From Caballeronia concitans (GTDB lineage Bacteria > Pseudomonadota > Gammaproteobacteria > Burkholderiales > Burkholderiaceae), in the NCBI RefSeq assembly GCF_001544615.1, contig NZ_FCNV02000002.1, forward strand, positions 707,934 through 771,933: a stretch of DNA of 64,000 bases, in the 5' to 3' direction. This document shows, piece by piece, positions 26,254 through 34,749 of this stretch. Position numbers and translations under genes: made by a program. Under the pieces are notes generated by a model. It was not told the DNA's origin. It saw only the letters and a program-made list of their open reading frames with translations, and did no database searches. How positions within the stretch are numbered: the first letter of the stretch is position 1; every line of letters starts with the position of its first letter.

Positions 26254-27572
26254 GAGCCCGGCCTGGCGAAAAGCGTCACCTCGACGCGCCGGTTGCGCGC
26301 GCGCCCGGCGGGGGAGTCGTTGGGCGCGACGGGGTCGGCGTCGCCTTGGCCTTCGGCTTTCAGGCGGGCGGCTGGCACCGTGGCCGCGAGCAGGTCGCGC
26401 ACGTTCGTCGCGCGTTCCTGCGAGAGTTCCCAGTTCGACGGATAGCGCGCCGAGCGGATCGGCCGGTCGTCGGTGTGGCCGGTGACGAGGATGTTGCCGG
26501 GGACCGCGCCGAGCGCCGCCGCGATGCGCCCGATCAGCGGCCGCGTTTGCGCCGACACTTGCGCGCTGCCCGGGCTGAACACGTTGTCGCCGCGCAGCGT
26601 GATGACCGAGCGATCGACGCGGTCATCGACGGCGACGAGGCCATCGCGAATATCTTGCGCGAGGAATTCGGCGAGACGCGGCTTCGCCGCCTGCGTGACG
26701 ACGAGCGGCCGTTGCGCGCCCGCGCGGATCGACGCGAGCGCGGCGAACGCGGGGTCGGAGAGGCGGCCGAGCTGGAAGCTCATCGCGAGCCACGCGGCGG
26801 CGAGCACGAGCAGCGCGAGCGCGCCCGCGACCCAGACCGGCAGCACGTCGGTGGTGCGGCGGCGCGCGGCGGGCACGCCTTCCCAGTGCGGCGAGAGCGC
26901 GCGCTCCGGATCGCCGCGCTCCTTGCGGATCAGCTGATGAAGCCGCGCGCGGATCGCGTCGAGCGTTTGCCTGCCTTGCGCCGCCACGCGATAGCGCCCT
27001 TCGAAGCCGAGCGCGAGCACGATGTTCGACAACTCCAGCAAATGCAAATGCTCGGACGGCTTCTGCGCGAGTCCCGCGAGCAGCTTGAAGACTTTCTCGC
27101 CGCCCCACGCTTCGTTGTGGAAGGTCACGAGCAGGCTTTGCCGCGCCCAAACGCCCGCGCCCCAAGGCGTGCCGGAGGCGGCTTCGTCGAGCATGGTGCA
27201 GACCATGTAGCGCGCCGCCGTGACCTGCTCGGCGGGGACGCCGTTCACGCGCGCCTGCGCCTCGAAGCGGCGCACGCCGGCGGCGAGCGAATCGCGTAGC
27301 GCGGCGGGATCGGCGCAGGCGCTCATCGCACGGATGCGCGGCGCGAGTTGCAGAAGCGGCGCGCACGCGGCGACGAGCGGATTGACCGCGCCGCCCTGAA
27401 CGAATGCGGCGTCGAAGGCGCGCGGGTCGGAATCCGAGGTGTATGCGCCTTCGGTGTTCCCGCCGCCGCGCGATTCGCTCGCGCCGGGCACGCGGCGGCG
27501 CGCGCCCGGATTCGGCTTGATCATCGTCTGGTCGGATTCGAAGCCGGCGAAGGGATCGTCGTGGTTCGTCAT
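26250..27572 (-). CDS. tssL: T6SS protein TssL with C-terminal OmpA peptidoglycan-binding domain
   Basis: 440 residues. The cytoplasmic DotU/ImpK domain (about 65-260) includes AARYMVCTMLDEAASGTPWG and LVTFHNEAWGGEKVF. The single membrane helix is VWVAGALALLVLAAAWLAM. A periplasmic OmpA-like domain (about 320-440) has LVTGHTDDRPIRSARYPSNW and LSQERATNVRDLL, the peptidoglycan-contact motif. So it is an extended TssL that carries its own cell-wall anchor. The start ATG lies 20 bases after the tssK stop, and its stop overlaps tssM. Confidence 0.95.
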   Translation of the reverse strand: MTNHDDPFAGFESDQTMIKPNPGARRRVPGASESRGGGNTEGAYTSDSDPRAFDAAFVQGGAVNPLVAACAPLLQLAPRIRAMSACADPAALRDSLAAGVRRFEAQARVNGVPAEQVTAARYMVCTMLDEAASGTPWGAGVWARQSLLVTFHNEAWGGEKVFKLLAGLAQKPSEHLHLLELSNIVLALGFEGRYRVAAQGRQTLDAIRARLHQLIRKERGDPERALSPHWEGVPAARRRTTDVLPVWVAGALALLVLAAAWLAMSFQLGRLSDPAFAALASIRAGAQRPLVVTQAAKPRLAEFLAQDIRDGLVAVDDRVDRSVITLRGDNVFSPGSAQVSAQTRPLIGRIAAALGAVPGNILVTGHTDDRPIRSARYPSNWELSQERATNVRDLLAATVPAARLKAEGQGDADPVAPNDSPAGRARNRRVEVTLFARPGS

Positions 27573-27592
27573 GTCGTCGATGCCCGATGGTC

Positions 27593-28933
27593 TCAATGGC
27601 GGATCGCCCAGAATTCGAGTTCGAGCGCCGGAAATTCGCCCGCGATATACATCGCCAGATTGCCGGTCTGCTCCAGTTCCTTCCACAGCTCGCCGCCGCG
27701 ATCCAGCTCGAAATACGAAAAGCCCGCGTGAAACGGAATCTGACGCGGCGCGACCGGCATGGCGCGCAGTCCGATGCCCGGCAGTGCGAGATTGACGAGA
27801 TCGCGCAGCTTTTCGGCGGGCGCGATCTTGACCTGCGTGGGAAAGCGCGTGCGCAGCGCCTCGCCCGGCATCTGCGCGTTCGCCGCGAGGACGAAGCCCG
27901 CGCTGCGCACGAGTTCGAGGTCGTTGATGAGCGCGACGCGCACGCCGGGCTTGCGGCTCTGCAATTCGATGGCGACGGCGTCCGGTTCGCGCACTTGCGC
28001 GAGCAGTTGGCGCACGTCGCGCATCAGCGGCTCGAACGACGCGGCGATGTCGTCGTGCCGATACGGCGGATACGCGGGCACGCGGCGGCGCTCGTCGAAG
28101 GCGGCGAGGTCGCCGGCGAACGCGAGCGTCGTCTGATAAAGGCGTTCGGGATGCAGAAGCGGCGATTGCAGCAGATGCGCGTACTGCGGCTCGAAGCGGT
28201 TGAGCGTTTGCAGCAGCAGAAAATCCGCGATTTCCGCGACGCCGCCGCGCCCCGGATTCGCGAGGCGGCTCGCGAGCCGGTCCGCGTGCTGATGCGCGAG
28301 TCCCGCGAGTTCCTGCGCGTAGCCGAGAAGACGCGCGTCGGCGAGCGCGTGGAGCATCGGCGGGATGTAGGCGGGATCGAGCACCACGCGATTGTCCGCG
28401 CGGCGCTCGAGCACGCGCGCGAGGCCGATGGTCGCGAAGGCGTCGGTGGCGTCGCGCGCGAGCATGAGCCGCAGATTCGGCGCGCCGACGCGGATTTGCG
28501 CGACGCGATCGGTGCTCGTGGTGACATCGGCGACGGAGGTATCGCTCGTGCGATAGCGCAGGTGATCGACGCGGTCCGTGGCGGCGGCATCGGAGTCGAA
28601 TTCCTTGGCGCCTGCGCGGGCGAGCGGGAGTGCGAGCAGCACGGTTTCGTCGCGCGTGCCGGGCGGGATGTCGAGCGGGGGCGGCGCGGGGGCGTCGTCG
28701 GGAAAGGAGAACGCGACGCCGTCGGGCAGCACGCCGAACGCCTGCGACAGCGCGATCTTGCCGAGCCCGAGCGCGATGTCGTCGATGCTCACGGCGGCCC
28801 AGCCCCACGACCACGCTTCGGTCGCGCGCGCATGGGAGCGCACGAGATGCTCGATGAAGCGGTCATGCTGCTGGAAATGCTGCGGTTCGAGGAAGAGGCC
28901 CTCGGACCAGATCATGCGTTGATGCCAGGTCAT
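27593..28933 (-). CDS. tssK: T6SS baseplate protein TssK
   Basis: 446 residues, the standard TssK length. It opens MTWHQRMIWSEGLFLEPQHFQQHDRF in outline, the family hallmark, and ends ALELEFWAIRH. TssK is the trimeric connector between baseplate and membrane complex. The frame stays open upstream to 29122, but homology starts exactly at the ATG at 28933. It is followed closely by tssL. Confidence 0.95.
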   Translation of the reverse strand: MTWHQRMIWSEGLFLEPQHFQQHDRFIEHLVRSHARATEAWSWGWAAVSIDDIALGLGKIALSQAFGVLPDGVAFSFPDDAPAPPPLDIPPGTRDETVLLALPLARAGAKEFDSDAAATDRVDHLRYRTSDTSVADVTTSTDRVAQIRVGAPNLRLMLARDATDAFATIGLARVLERRADNRVVLDPAYIPPMLHALADARLLGYAQELAGLAHQHADRLASRLANPGRGGVAEIADFLLLQTLNRFEPQYAHLLQSPLLHPERLYQTTLAFAGDLAAFDERRRVPAYPPYRHDDIAASFEPLMRDVRQLLAQVREPDAVAIELQSRKPGVRVALINDLELVRSAGFVLAANAQMPGEALRTRFPTQVKIAPAEKLRDLVNLALPGIGLRAMPVAPRQIPFHAGFSYFELDRGGELWKELEQTGNLAMYIAGEFPALELEFWAIRH

Positions 28934-29268
28934 GGTGGCTCGATTCCTTGGCTCGGGCGGGCGCTTACAGGACGCGAGGGCGTTCCGGGCGCTCCGGTCA
29001 AAGAACGATTGGGGGCGGGGAATTTGGAAGGGGGGCTGCTTGTGGGGCGTCTGGTGTGACGAATGGGGCGGACGTGGGCGGATGGATCGAATTAGCGACT
29101 CTGTCAGAAAGTCCTCAAGCATCTTTTCCAGGAACCACGAACCCGGTGCCGCATCGCCAGCCGATGTTCAGTGGCACCGTGCGCAGGATGGCTGCCGTTC
29201 GCCTTCGACGTCTGATTTCACTCGGGCTCGTCCATCGGCTGCTGAGTCACGCTCATATACCGCTTGAT
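28934..29268. other. 335-base stretch upstream of tssK without a recognisable gene
   Basis: Lies between tssK and the small gene ending at 29269. Frames on both strands are open, but their translations have no recognisable pattern. It is G-rich on the plus strand at 29005-29040. It may hold a secondary promoter for the tssK-kinase arm; I see no clear boxes. Confidence 0.5.
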
Positions 29269-29484
29269 CTACGGCTGTCCTAACGCGATCAGGTTGAGCA
29301 TGGCGACGCTCAGGCGGCGCGCGAATTCATCGTCCAGTTTGTTATCGAACTCTTCCGGAGCAATAGGCAATTCCAGCTTGCCCGCGAGTAAGGGCGCTAT
29401 CGCGGCCGGCTCGATTGCGTGAACCAGGAACACTCGTGTGTCTTCCGAGTAGGAGACGACAGAATACGGCGAATGAGCAGCCAT
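29269..29484 (-). CDS. Small protein of unknown function, possible immunity partner
   Basis: 71 residues from the ATG at 29484, which has an excellent AGAGG ribosome site. The ATG shares one base with the stop of the upstream gene (TGATG), so the two are coupled. The protein is mildly acidic in its second half (APEEFDNKLDDEFARRL) and has no signal peptide. I recognise no family. Its position after a Cys-motif protein inside a T6SS operon is suggestive of an effector/immunity pair, but this is inference only. A GTG five codons upstream is an alternative start. Confidence 0.55.
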   Translation of the reverse strand: MAAHSPYSVVSYSEDTRVFLVHAIEPAAIAPLLAGKLELPIAPEEFDNKLDDEFARRLSVAMLNLIALGQP

Positions 29485-29960
29485 CAAAATCCTCTGCACT
29501 GTTGATGACGATCAAATGCGTTCTGGCGACACAGGATCGCGCCACGACTGCCGCCCATTGCTGTATACAGCGCGTTACACATGTCGAGGTCGCGCTCATA
29601 CTGGGCAAAGCAATGCGCTTCGTCCGGCTCGCTTACGGCCCTGGCCGCTGAGTCCAAGACGTCACCCAACGGCGAGTCTTCAGAATACTCGAACGGTGCC
29701 GCATTGAGCGTGGAGTCCTCATCATCGAGGCTCAGTGCCAGCGAGCCACCATCCGAACTGCTTTCCCCTAAGACTGCTCCTGCCATATCTGAACCTGAGC
29801 TTTTTATCGCCGTAGCGATCCGCCCGTCGGGCAACACATCGCCCGGTTTCGCGCTGAAAATAGCCGGCCCGTTGAACGCGGGCAGATCGATCCACGAAGA
29901 TTTCCGCGTGCGCTCGAAAGAACTGCCCGATGACGCCGCCCGCGATAGTCGGCAAGCCAT
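29484..29960 (-). CDS. Unknown small protein with four-cysteine C-terminal motif
   Basis: 158 residues. The first half is Ser-rich and includes FNGPAIFSAKPGDVLPDGRI. The C-terminal 42 residues show Cys117, Cys128, Cys144 and Cys155 in the pattern C-x3-YERD-x3-C, then C-x3-AFDR-x3-C. From memory, similar tails occur on hypothetical proteins near secretion or toxin loci in this bacterial group; I cannot name the family. It lies between tssJ and tssK on the same strand. The start at 29960 has an AGGGG site 10 bases upstream. A different frame coupled to the tssJ stop (GTG at 30034) runs into this gene, so a frameshift is possible. Confidence 0.55.
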   Translation of the reverse strand: MACRLSRAASSGSSFERTRKSSWIDLPAFNGPAIFSAKPGDVLPDGRIATAIKSSGSDMAGAVLGESSSDGGSLALSLDDEDSTLNAAPFEYSEDSPLGDVLDSAARAVSEPDEAHCFAQYERDLDMCNALYTAMGGSRGAILCRQNAFDRHQQCRGF

Positions 29961-30030
29961 CTCTGATCGTCCCCTGTATCGTTAGGATACGAAAGTATCA
30001 CTGGCGAACATGGGCCGAAGCCAAAATTGG

Positions 30031-30588
30031 TCACTTCCCAACCTTCTTCCCCACCGCCGCAGGCACCGCCTGCGCCGCGATACTCACATCGGCCGCATCG
30101 ACACGCACGTTCATCACCGTCGTCTGATTCGGCGGCACGGGCTCGGTGATACGCCAGCGCGATCGTTCGATATCCCGATACGCCGCCATCACCCCGACGA
30201 ACTTCGTGCCCGGCTGCACCGTCTGCTCCACGCTGCGGCTTTCGCCCGGCTTCAGCAGGAATTCGTTCTTCGCGTTGAGATCGCCGCCGAGCGTCGCCTG
30301 ATCCTTGCCGTAGAGCGTGAAGAAATCGGCGCTATCGAAGGCGGCGGTCGTCTTCAGCTCGTACACGCGCACGACGACGGGCGAGGGCCGCCCCGTGTGA
30401 TCCGGATTGACGCCATCGAGCGCATTCACGCTGATTCGCACGATGGTCGGCGCAGGCGGCGGAGGCGGCGACTTGCACGCGGCCACGGCGAGCATGCAAA
30501 GCAACACGGCGCAACGAGCGCAACGAAAGCAACAAAAGCAACAAAAGCAACAAAGCCGCATGAGAGCCATAAAACGCGCGCTGTCCAT
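30031..30588 (-). CDS. tssJ: T6SS outer-membrane lipoprotein TssJ (VasD/SciN)
   Basis: 185 residues. A signal peptide ends at lipobox LAVAAC, followed by KSPPPPP and the TssJ beta-sandwich with VVVRVYELKTTAAFDSADFF, then GVMAAYRDIERSRWR and VPPNQTTVMNV, all typical. It anchors the TssL-TssM complex to the outer membrane. The start is uncertain: ATG 30588, ATG 30570 or GTG 30624; the second gives a more normal signal length. The signal region encodes CCFCCFCCF from a 9-base tandem repeat, which is odd. First gene of the minus-strand arm, divergent from the CHAT protein gene. Confidence 0.9.
   Translation of the reverse strand: MDSARFMALMRLCCFCCFCCFRCARCAVLLCMLAVAACKSPPPPPAPTIVRISVNALDGVNPDHTGRPSPVVVRVYELKTTAAFDSADFFTLYGKDQATLGGDLNAKNEFLLKPGESRSVEQTVQPGTKFVGVMAAYRDIERSRWRITEPVPPNQTTVMNVRVDAADVSIAAQAVPAAVGKKVGK
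30526..30552. repeat. 9-base tandem repeat in the TssJ signal region
   Basis: Three perfect copies of AAAGCAACA (plus strand), with a degenerate copy before them. Read on the minus strand they encode repeats of Cys-Cys-Phe. Unit length is a multiple of three, so copy changes would alter signal length but keep the frame. Confidence 0.8.
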
Positions 30589-30728
30589 GATCCGTGATGA
30601 ACGCCTGAGTGAGACCGCCGACACAGCAGCAGACGATCCACGCCGCCGCGTTTTTCAAATCGGCTGCGGTGTTTCGTCTAATCGTGGCACCGCATCGCAC
30701 GATGCGGCGGTCATCGAGGAGCGCATTC

Positions 30729-32930
30729 GTGAAACCGATCGATCGGATCGCGCCGGCCCGTCTGAAGGCCGGTGCTCGCGTCGCGAAAAGCGACGCACGG
30801 CGGATCGCCACCACCTTCGCGATGTGCTGCGCGCTCGCCGCCGCCGCCGCCCGCGCCGATGCGCAATCGGCCCAATCGGCGCAGCGCACGCGCGACGAAG
30901 CGCCGACGCCCGCCGCGCGCCAGGCCGAAGCCCGCGTGCGCGACGCCGAAACCATCGCGACGCTCTCGCAAGAAGGGCGCCTTCTGCTCGCGCGCGATCA
31001 GGTCAAGCTCGACGGCTACGCGTACTGCAGCATGTCGGTGGCGGCGGCGGAGCGCGGGGATTTTCGCGAGAGCATCGAGGCGGCGTCGCGCGCGCTCGTC
31101 GTCGCCAAGGAGACGGACAACGCGAACCTCGCCGCGCTGTCGCGTCGCGATCTGGCCATCGCCTACAGCTACGCGGGCGATCTCCCCGACGCCGAACGCT
31201 ACGCGAAAGAGGCCATCGCCGCGGGCGCGGGCAATCCGCAGCAAGTGCTCGCGCCCGCGCACAAGGTGCTCGGCGACATCGCGGCGCGGCGCGGCGATCC
31301 GGCCGCCGCGCTCACCGAATATCGCGCGGCGCTCGCGACGGCTTCGGCGCGGTATCGGCCGATGGTGCTGCTCTCGATCACCAACGCGCAAATCGCCGCC
31401 GGCGATGCAGCCGGCGCGCGCGCGACCTTCGCGGAAACCGGCGGCATCGACGACACGCTGCTCGCGCCGCTCAGGAAACGCATCGAAGGCAATCTGCTGC
31501 TCGCCGAGCACAAGCCGCAACGAGCGCTCGACGCGTTCGCCGCCAGCGCCGCGAAAGGCGGCTCCGACGCCAGCTACGACAAGCTTTGGGCGCAGGAAGG
31601 CATGGGCCGCGCATACCTCGCGCTCGGCGACCGCGCGAAGGCGCGCGACGCGTGGCTCACCGCGCTCGACGAATCCGAGTCCATCCGCGCACGCTTTCGC
31701 AGCGACGAGTTCAAGACCGGTCTCTTCTCCGATACCCAAACGGTCTTCGAGGAAACGATCGCGCTCGTCGTCGAAGACGGCGATTACGCAGAGGCCTGGG
31801 CGCTCTCGGAAAAGAGCCGCAGCCGCGCGCTGCTCGACGTGGTGCGCAACCGGCTCGCATCCAGCGTCGGTGAAACGCAGCTCAACGGCCGCGCGCTGTC
31901 GCTCGACGATGTGCGCGGCGCGCTCAAACCCGGCGAGGCGATCGTCGAATATCACGGCCTGACCGACAAGATGATCGCGTGGGTCGTGCGCGCTGATGGC
32001 ATCCGGGGCTTCACGCTGCCGATCGCGCGCCGCGACATGGCGCTCGCCGTCGACGACTTTCGCGGCGCGATCGTGCGCGGGCGGCCGCAGGCGCTCACCT
32101 ACGGCGCGAAGCTCGACGCGCTCCTCATCGCGCCGCTCGGCCTGCGTCCGGGCGAACGGCTCATCGTCGTGCCGAACGGCGCGCTGCACTACATGCCGTT
32201 CCAGGCGCTGAAAAACGCGGACGGTTTTCTGATCCAGCGACACGCCATCGCGCTCGCGCCATCGGCGAGCGTCGCCGTGCAGCTCGTGCGGCGGCAGCAG
32301 CGCGTCGCGAGCAATCTCGTCGCGTTCGGCAATCCGCGCATTGCGCCGGAGTTCGATCTTCCGGGCGCGGAAGCCGAAGTCCGCGCCATCGGCCCGCTCT
32401 TCGCGCAGCGCGAAGCCTTCCTCCACGACGACGTTACGCGCAAGACCTTCAGCGACAACGCACCGGCGGGCCGCATCGTGCATGTGGCGACGCACGCGCA
32501 AGCCGACACCATCGATCCGCTGCATTCCCGCGTGCTGCTCGCGCCCGCCACGCAGCCCGCCGACGGTCCCGACCCGATGCTCGCGGAGGACATTTACAAC
32601 CTCAAGTTCGATTCCGTCGCGCTCGTGACCTTGTCCGCGTGCGAGACGGCGCTCGGGCGCATCGAGCGCGGCGACGAGATCATGGGCTTCACGCGCGCGT
32701 TCTTCTACGCGGGCGCATCGGCGCTGCTCGTATCGATGTGGCCCGTCGCCGATGAATCCACCGCGCTCACCATGCGCACGTTCTACGGCGGGCTCACGAA
32801 AGGCGAAGAAGCCATCGACGCGATGCGCGATGCACAACTCGCCGTGCTCGCCGACAGCAAGTTCGCGCATCCGTTCTACTGGGCGCCCTTCGATCTGATG
32901 GGCAACTGGCGGCTTTCGGTCGCGCGCTGA
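30729..32930 (+). CDS. Secreted TPR-CHAT protein (caspase-like peptidase family)
   Basis: 733 residues. A long basic N-terminus leads to a signal-like helix (IATTFAMCCALAAAAARADAQS), then TPR-like helical repeats (about 95-340; for example AWALSEKSRSRALLDVVRN). The C-terminal CHAT domain (about 400-733) has the catalytic dyad His589 in HVATHAQ and Cys638 in TLSACETALG, as in caspase/separase-like peptidases. The GTG start has an AGGAG site 8 bases upstream; an in-frame ATG at 30702 is an alternative. TpsB and TpsA genes follow directly. CHAT-TPR proteins are known neighbours of TPS exoproteins in several bacterial groups; processing of the exoprotein is a plausible role, but unproven. Confidence 0.88.
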   Translation: MKPIDRIAPARLKAGARVAKSDARRIATTFAMCCALAAAAARADAQSAQSAQRTRDEAPTPAARQAEARVRDAETIATLSQEGRLLLARDQVKLDGYAYCSMSVAAAERGDFRESIEAASRALVVAKETDNANLAALSRRDLAIAYSYAGDLPDAERYAKEAIAAGAGNPQQVLAPAHKVLGDIAARRGDPAAALTEYRAALATASARYRPMVLLSITNAQIAAGDAAGARATFAETGGIDDTLLAPLRKRIEGNLLLAEHKPQRALDAFAASAAKGGSDASYDKLWAQEGMGRAYLALGDRAKARDAWLTALDESESIRARFRSDEFKTGLFSDTQTVFEETIALVVEDGDYAEAWALSEKSRSRALLDVVRNRLASSVGETQLNGRALSLDDVRGALKPGEAIVEYHGLTDKMIAWVVRADGIRGFTLPIARRDMALAVDDFRGAIVRGRPQALTYGAKLDALLIAPLGLRPGERLIVVPNGALHYMPFQALKNADGFLIQRHAIALAPSASVAVQLVRRQQRVASNLVAFGNPRIAPEFDLPGAEAEVRAIGPLFAQREAFLHDDVTRKTFSDNAPAGRIVHVATHAQADTIDPLHSRVLLAPATQPADGPDPMLAEDIYNLKFDSVALVTLSACETALGRIERGDEIMGFTRAFFYAGASALLVSMWPVADESTALTMRTFYGGLTKGEEAIDAMRDAQLAVLADSKFAHPFYWAPFDLMGNWRLSVAR

Positions 32931-32983
32931 ACGTTCCGCTTCAATTCGCTTCACTTCGCCTGATTTTCGATAACGACGCAGCC

Positions 32984-34729
32984 GTGAACGACGCCATGAA
33001 TTCCTTCGCTATCCGTATCAATCCGCGTCGGCGCAAGCTCGCGCGCGTGGCCGGCGCGAGCATCGCGTGTGCGGGCGCGCTGTCGGCGTGGGCGCAGCAG
33101 GTGCCGCTTCCCGGCACGCAGCAGACGCCGAGCGCCGGCACGCTGCTCAACGAGCAGCCGCGTCCTTCCACCGCCGCGCCGCCGCCCGGCGCCACGAGCG
33201 CGCTGCCCGCGCCGCCGCCCGCCGCGCCGCCCGCGCCCGAGGGCCGCAAGTTCACGTTGAAGAGCATCCGCTTCGCGGGCAACGAGTCGCTGCCGTCCGA
33301 CGCGCTGCTTCCGCTCGTCGCCGACAAAATCGGCCAGGAAGTATCGATCAACGATCTCAATGCGATGGGCGCGCGCATCGCGGCGGCGTATCGGGAGCGC
33401 GGGTATCCGCTCGCGCAAGTGGTGATTCCGCCGCAGGACGTGACGCAAGGCGATGTGCTCTTTACCGTGCTCGAAGGCAAGATCGGGCGCGTGCGGCTGA
33501 CCGTTGCGCCCGGCGCGCCGATCAAGGAGTCGATGGTGCGCGCGCGGCTCGCCGCCATCGAGCCGGGCAAGCCGCTGAAGCAGGCGGAACTCGAACGCAC
33601 GATGCTGCTGCTGTCGGACTTGCCGGGCATCCGCGTGAGTTCGGCGCTGGAGACGGGCAGCACGCCTGGCACCGTCGATCTCGGCGTGACCGTGGAACCG
33701 GTGCGCCGCTGGAACTTCGCGGTCGCCGTCGACGACTACGGCGCGGCGCCCGCCGGCCGCTGGCGGCTCGGCGCGGTCGGGCGGCTCGCGTCGCCATTCG
33801 GTATCGGCGACAACCTCGACCTCAACCTGCTCGCCGCCGAACGCGCCGATACGGTCTACGGGCGCATCGGCTACGACGCACCGATCAACGCGTACGGCAC
33901 GCGCGCGGGCATCGCGTATTCGCATCTGTACTACTACCTCGGCCAGAACTTCTCGGCGCTCGACGCCCACGGTGAAGCCGATGTCGTGACCGCGTCGGTG
34001 TCGCATCCGCTCATCCGCTCGCGCAGCCAGAACCTGCTGCTGCGCGGCGCGCTGGAGTATCGGTCGCTCACGGACAAGATCGGCAGCGTGAGCTTCGAGA
34101 ATCCGCAAAAGCTGTACGTGGCGAGCGTCGGGCTGTCGTACGAAAGCCGCGACAGTTTTCTCGGCGGCGGCTTCAACAGCGCGGACGTGCAGCTTTCGTT
34201 CGCGCATCTGAACATCGATTCGGCGCTCGCGGAGCAGGTCGATCAGGGTCCGTTCGGCCGCCACGCCCAAGGCAACAGCGTGCGCCTGACGATGCAGGCC
34301 AACCGCCTCAACGCGATCACCCCGAAAACCAGCTTCTTTCTCGGCATGTCGGGGCAATGGGCGAACCAGAACCTCGACAGTTCGTCGCGCATCACGCTCG
34401 GCGGGCCGCGCGCGGTGCGGGCGTATTCGCCGTCCGAGGCGGTCGTCGACGAAGGGCTGATCGGCACGGCGCAGCTTCGTTACGCGGTGATTCCGTCGCT
34501 CACGCTGTCCGCGTTCTTCGATATCGGCGTCGGCCGCTACAACGCGCGCTCGATTCCCGGACAAGGCGCGAACACGGTGACGCGCAGCGGCGCGGGCATC
34601 GGCGCGTTCTGGAACGGGCCGTACGGCATCACGGTCGACGGCAGCATCGCCTGGCGCACCACCGGCCCCGACACCACCGGCGACGACAAGCTGCCGCGCG
34701 TGTACGTGCAGGTGTCCAAATCGTTTTAG
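32984..34729 (+). CDS. TpsB two-partner secretion transporter of the CHAT-TPS cassette
   Basis: 581 residues. Signal peptide (IACAGALSAWAQQ), a Pro-rich linker (about 40-85), and POTRA domains from FTLKSIRFAGNESLPSDALL (about 88) to residue 240 (AAAYRERGYPLAQVVIPPQDV in the first POTRA). A beta-barrel follows with the L6-loop motif RITLGGPRAVRAYSPSE near residue 470, and the protein ends in an aromatic residue (VQVSKSF). It should export the TpsA encoded 20 bases downstream. Start GTG at 32984; ATG at 32996 is the alternative and neither has a strong ribosome site. Confidence 0.92.
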   Translation: MNDAMNSFAIRINPRRRKLARVAGASIACAGALSAWAQQVPLPGTQQTPSAGTLLNEQPRPSTAAPPPGATSALPAPPPAAPPAPEGRKFTLKSIRFAGNESLPSDALLPLVADKIGQEVSINDLNAMGARIAAAYRERGYPLAQVVIPPQDVTQGDVLFTVLEGKIGRVRLTVAPGAPIKESMVRARLAAIEPGKPLKQAELERTMLLLSDLPGIRVSSALETGSTPGTVDLGVTVEPVRRWNFAVAVDDYGAAPAGRWRLGAVGRLASPFGIGDNLDLNLLAAERADTVYGRIGYDAPINAYGTRAGIAYSHLYYYLGQNFSALDAHGEADVVTASVSHPLIRSRSQNLLLRGALEYRSLTDKIGSVSFENPQKLYVASVGLSYESRDSFLGGGFNSADVQLSFAHLNIDSALAEQVDQGPFGRHAQGNSVRLTMQANRLNAITPKTSFFLGMSGQWANQNLDSSSRITLGGPRAVRAYSPSEAVVDEGLIGTAQLRYAVIPSLTLSAFFDIGVGRYNARSIPGQGANTVTRSGAGIGAFWNGPYGITVDGSIAWRTTGPDTTGDDKLPRVYVQVSKSF

Positions 34730-34749
34730 GGTCTGTGAAGGAGCGCGCA

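Noticed and set aside
28934-29122. N-terminal extension of tssK
   Set aside because: Open in frame, but TssK homology begins exactly at the ATG at 28933 and the extension has no pattern.
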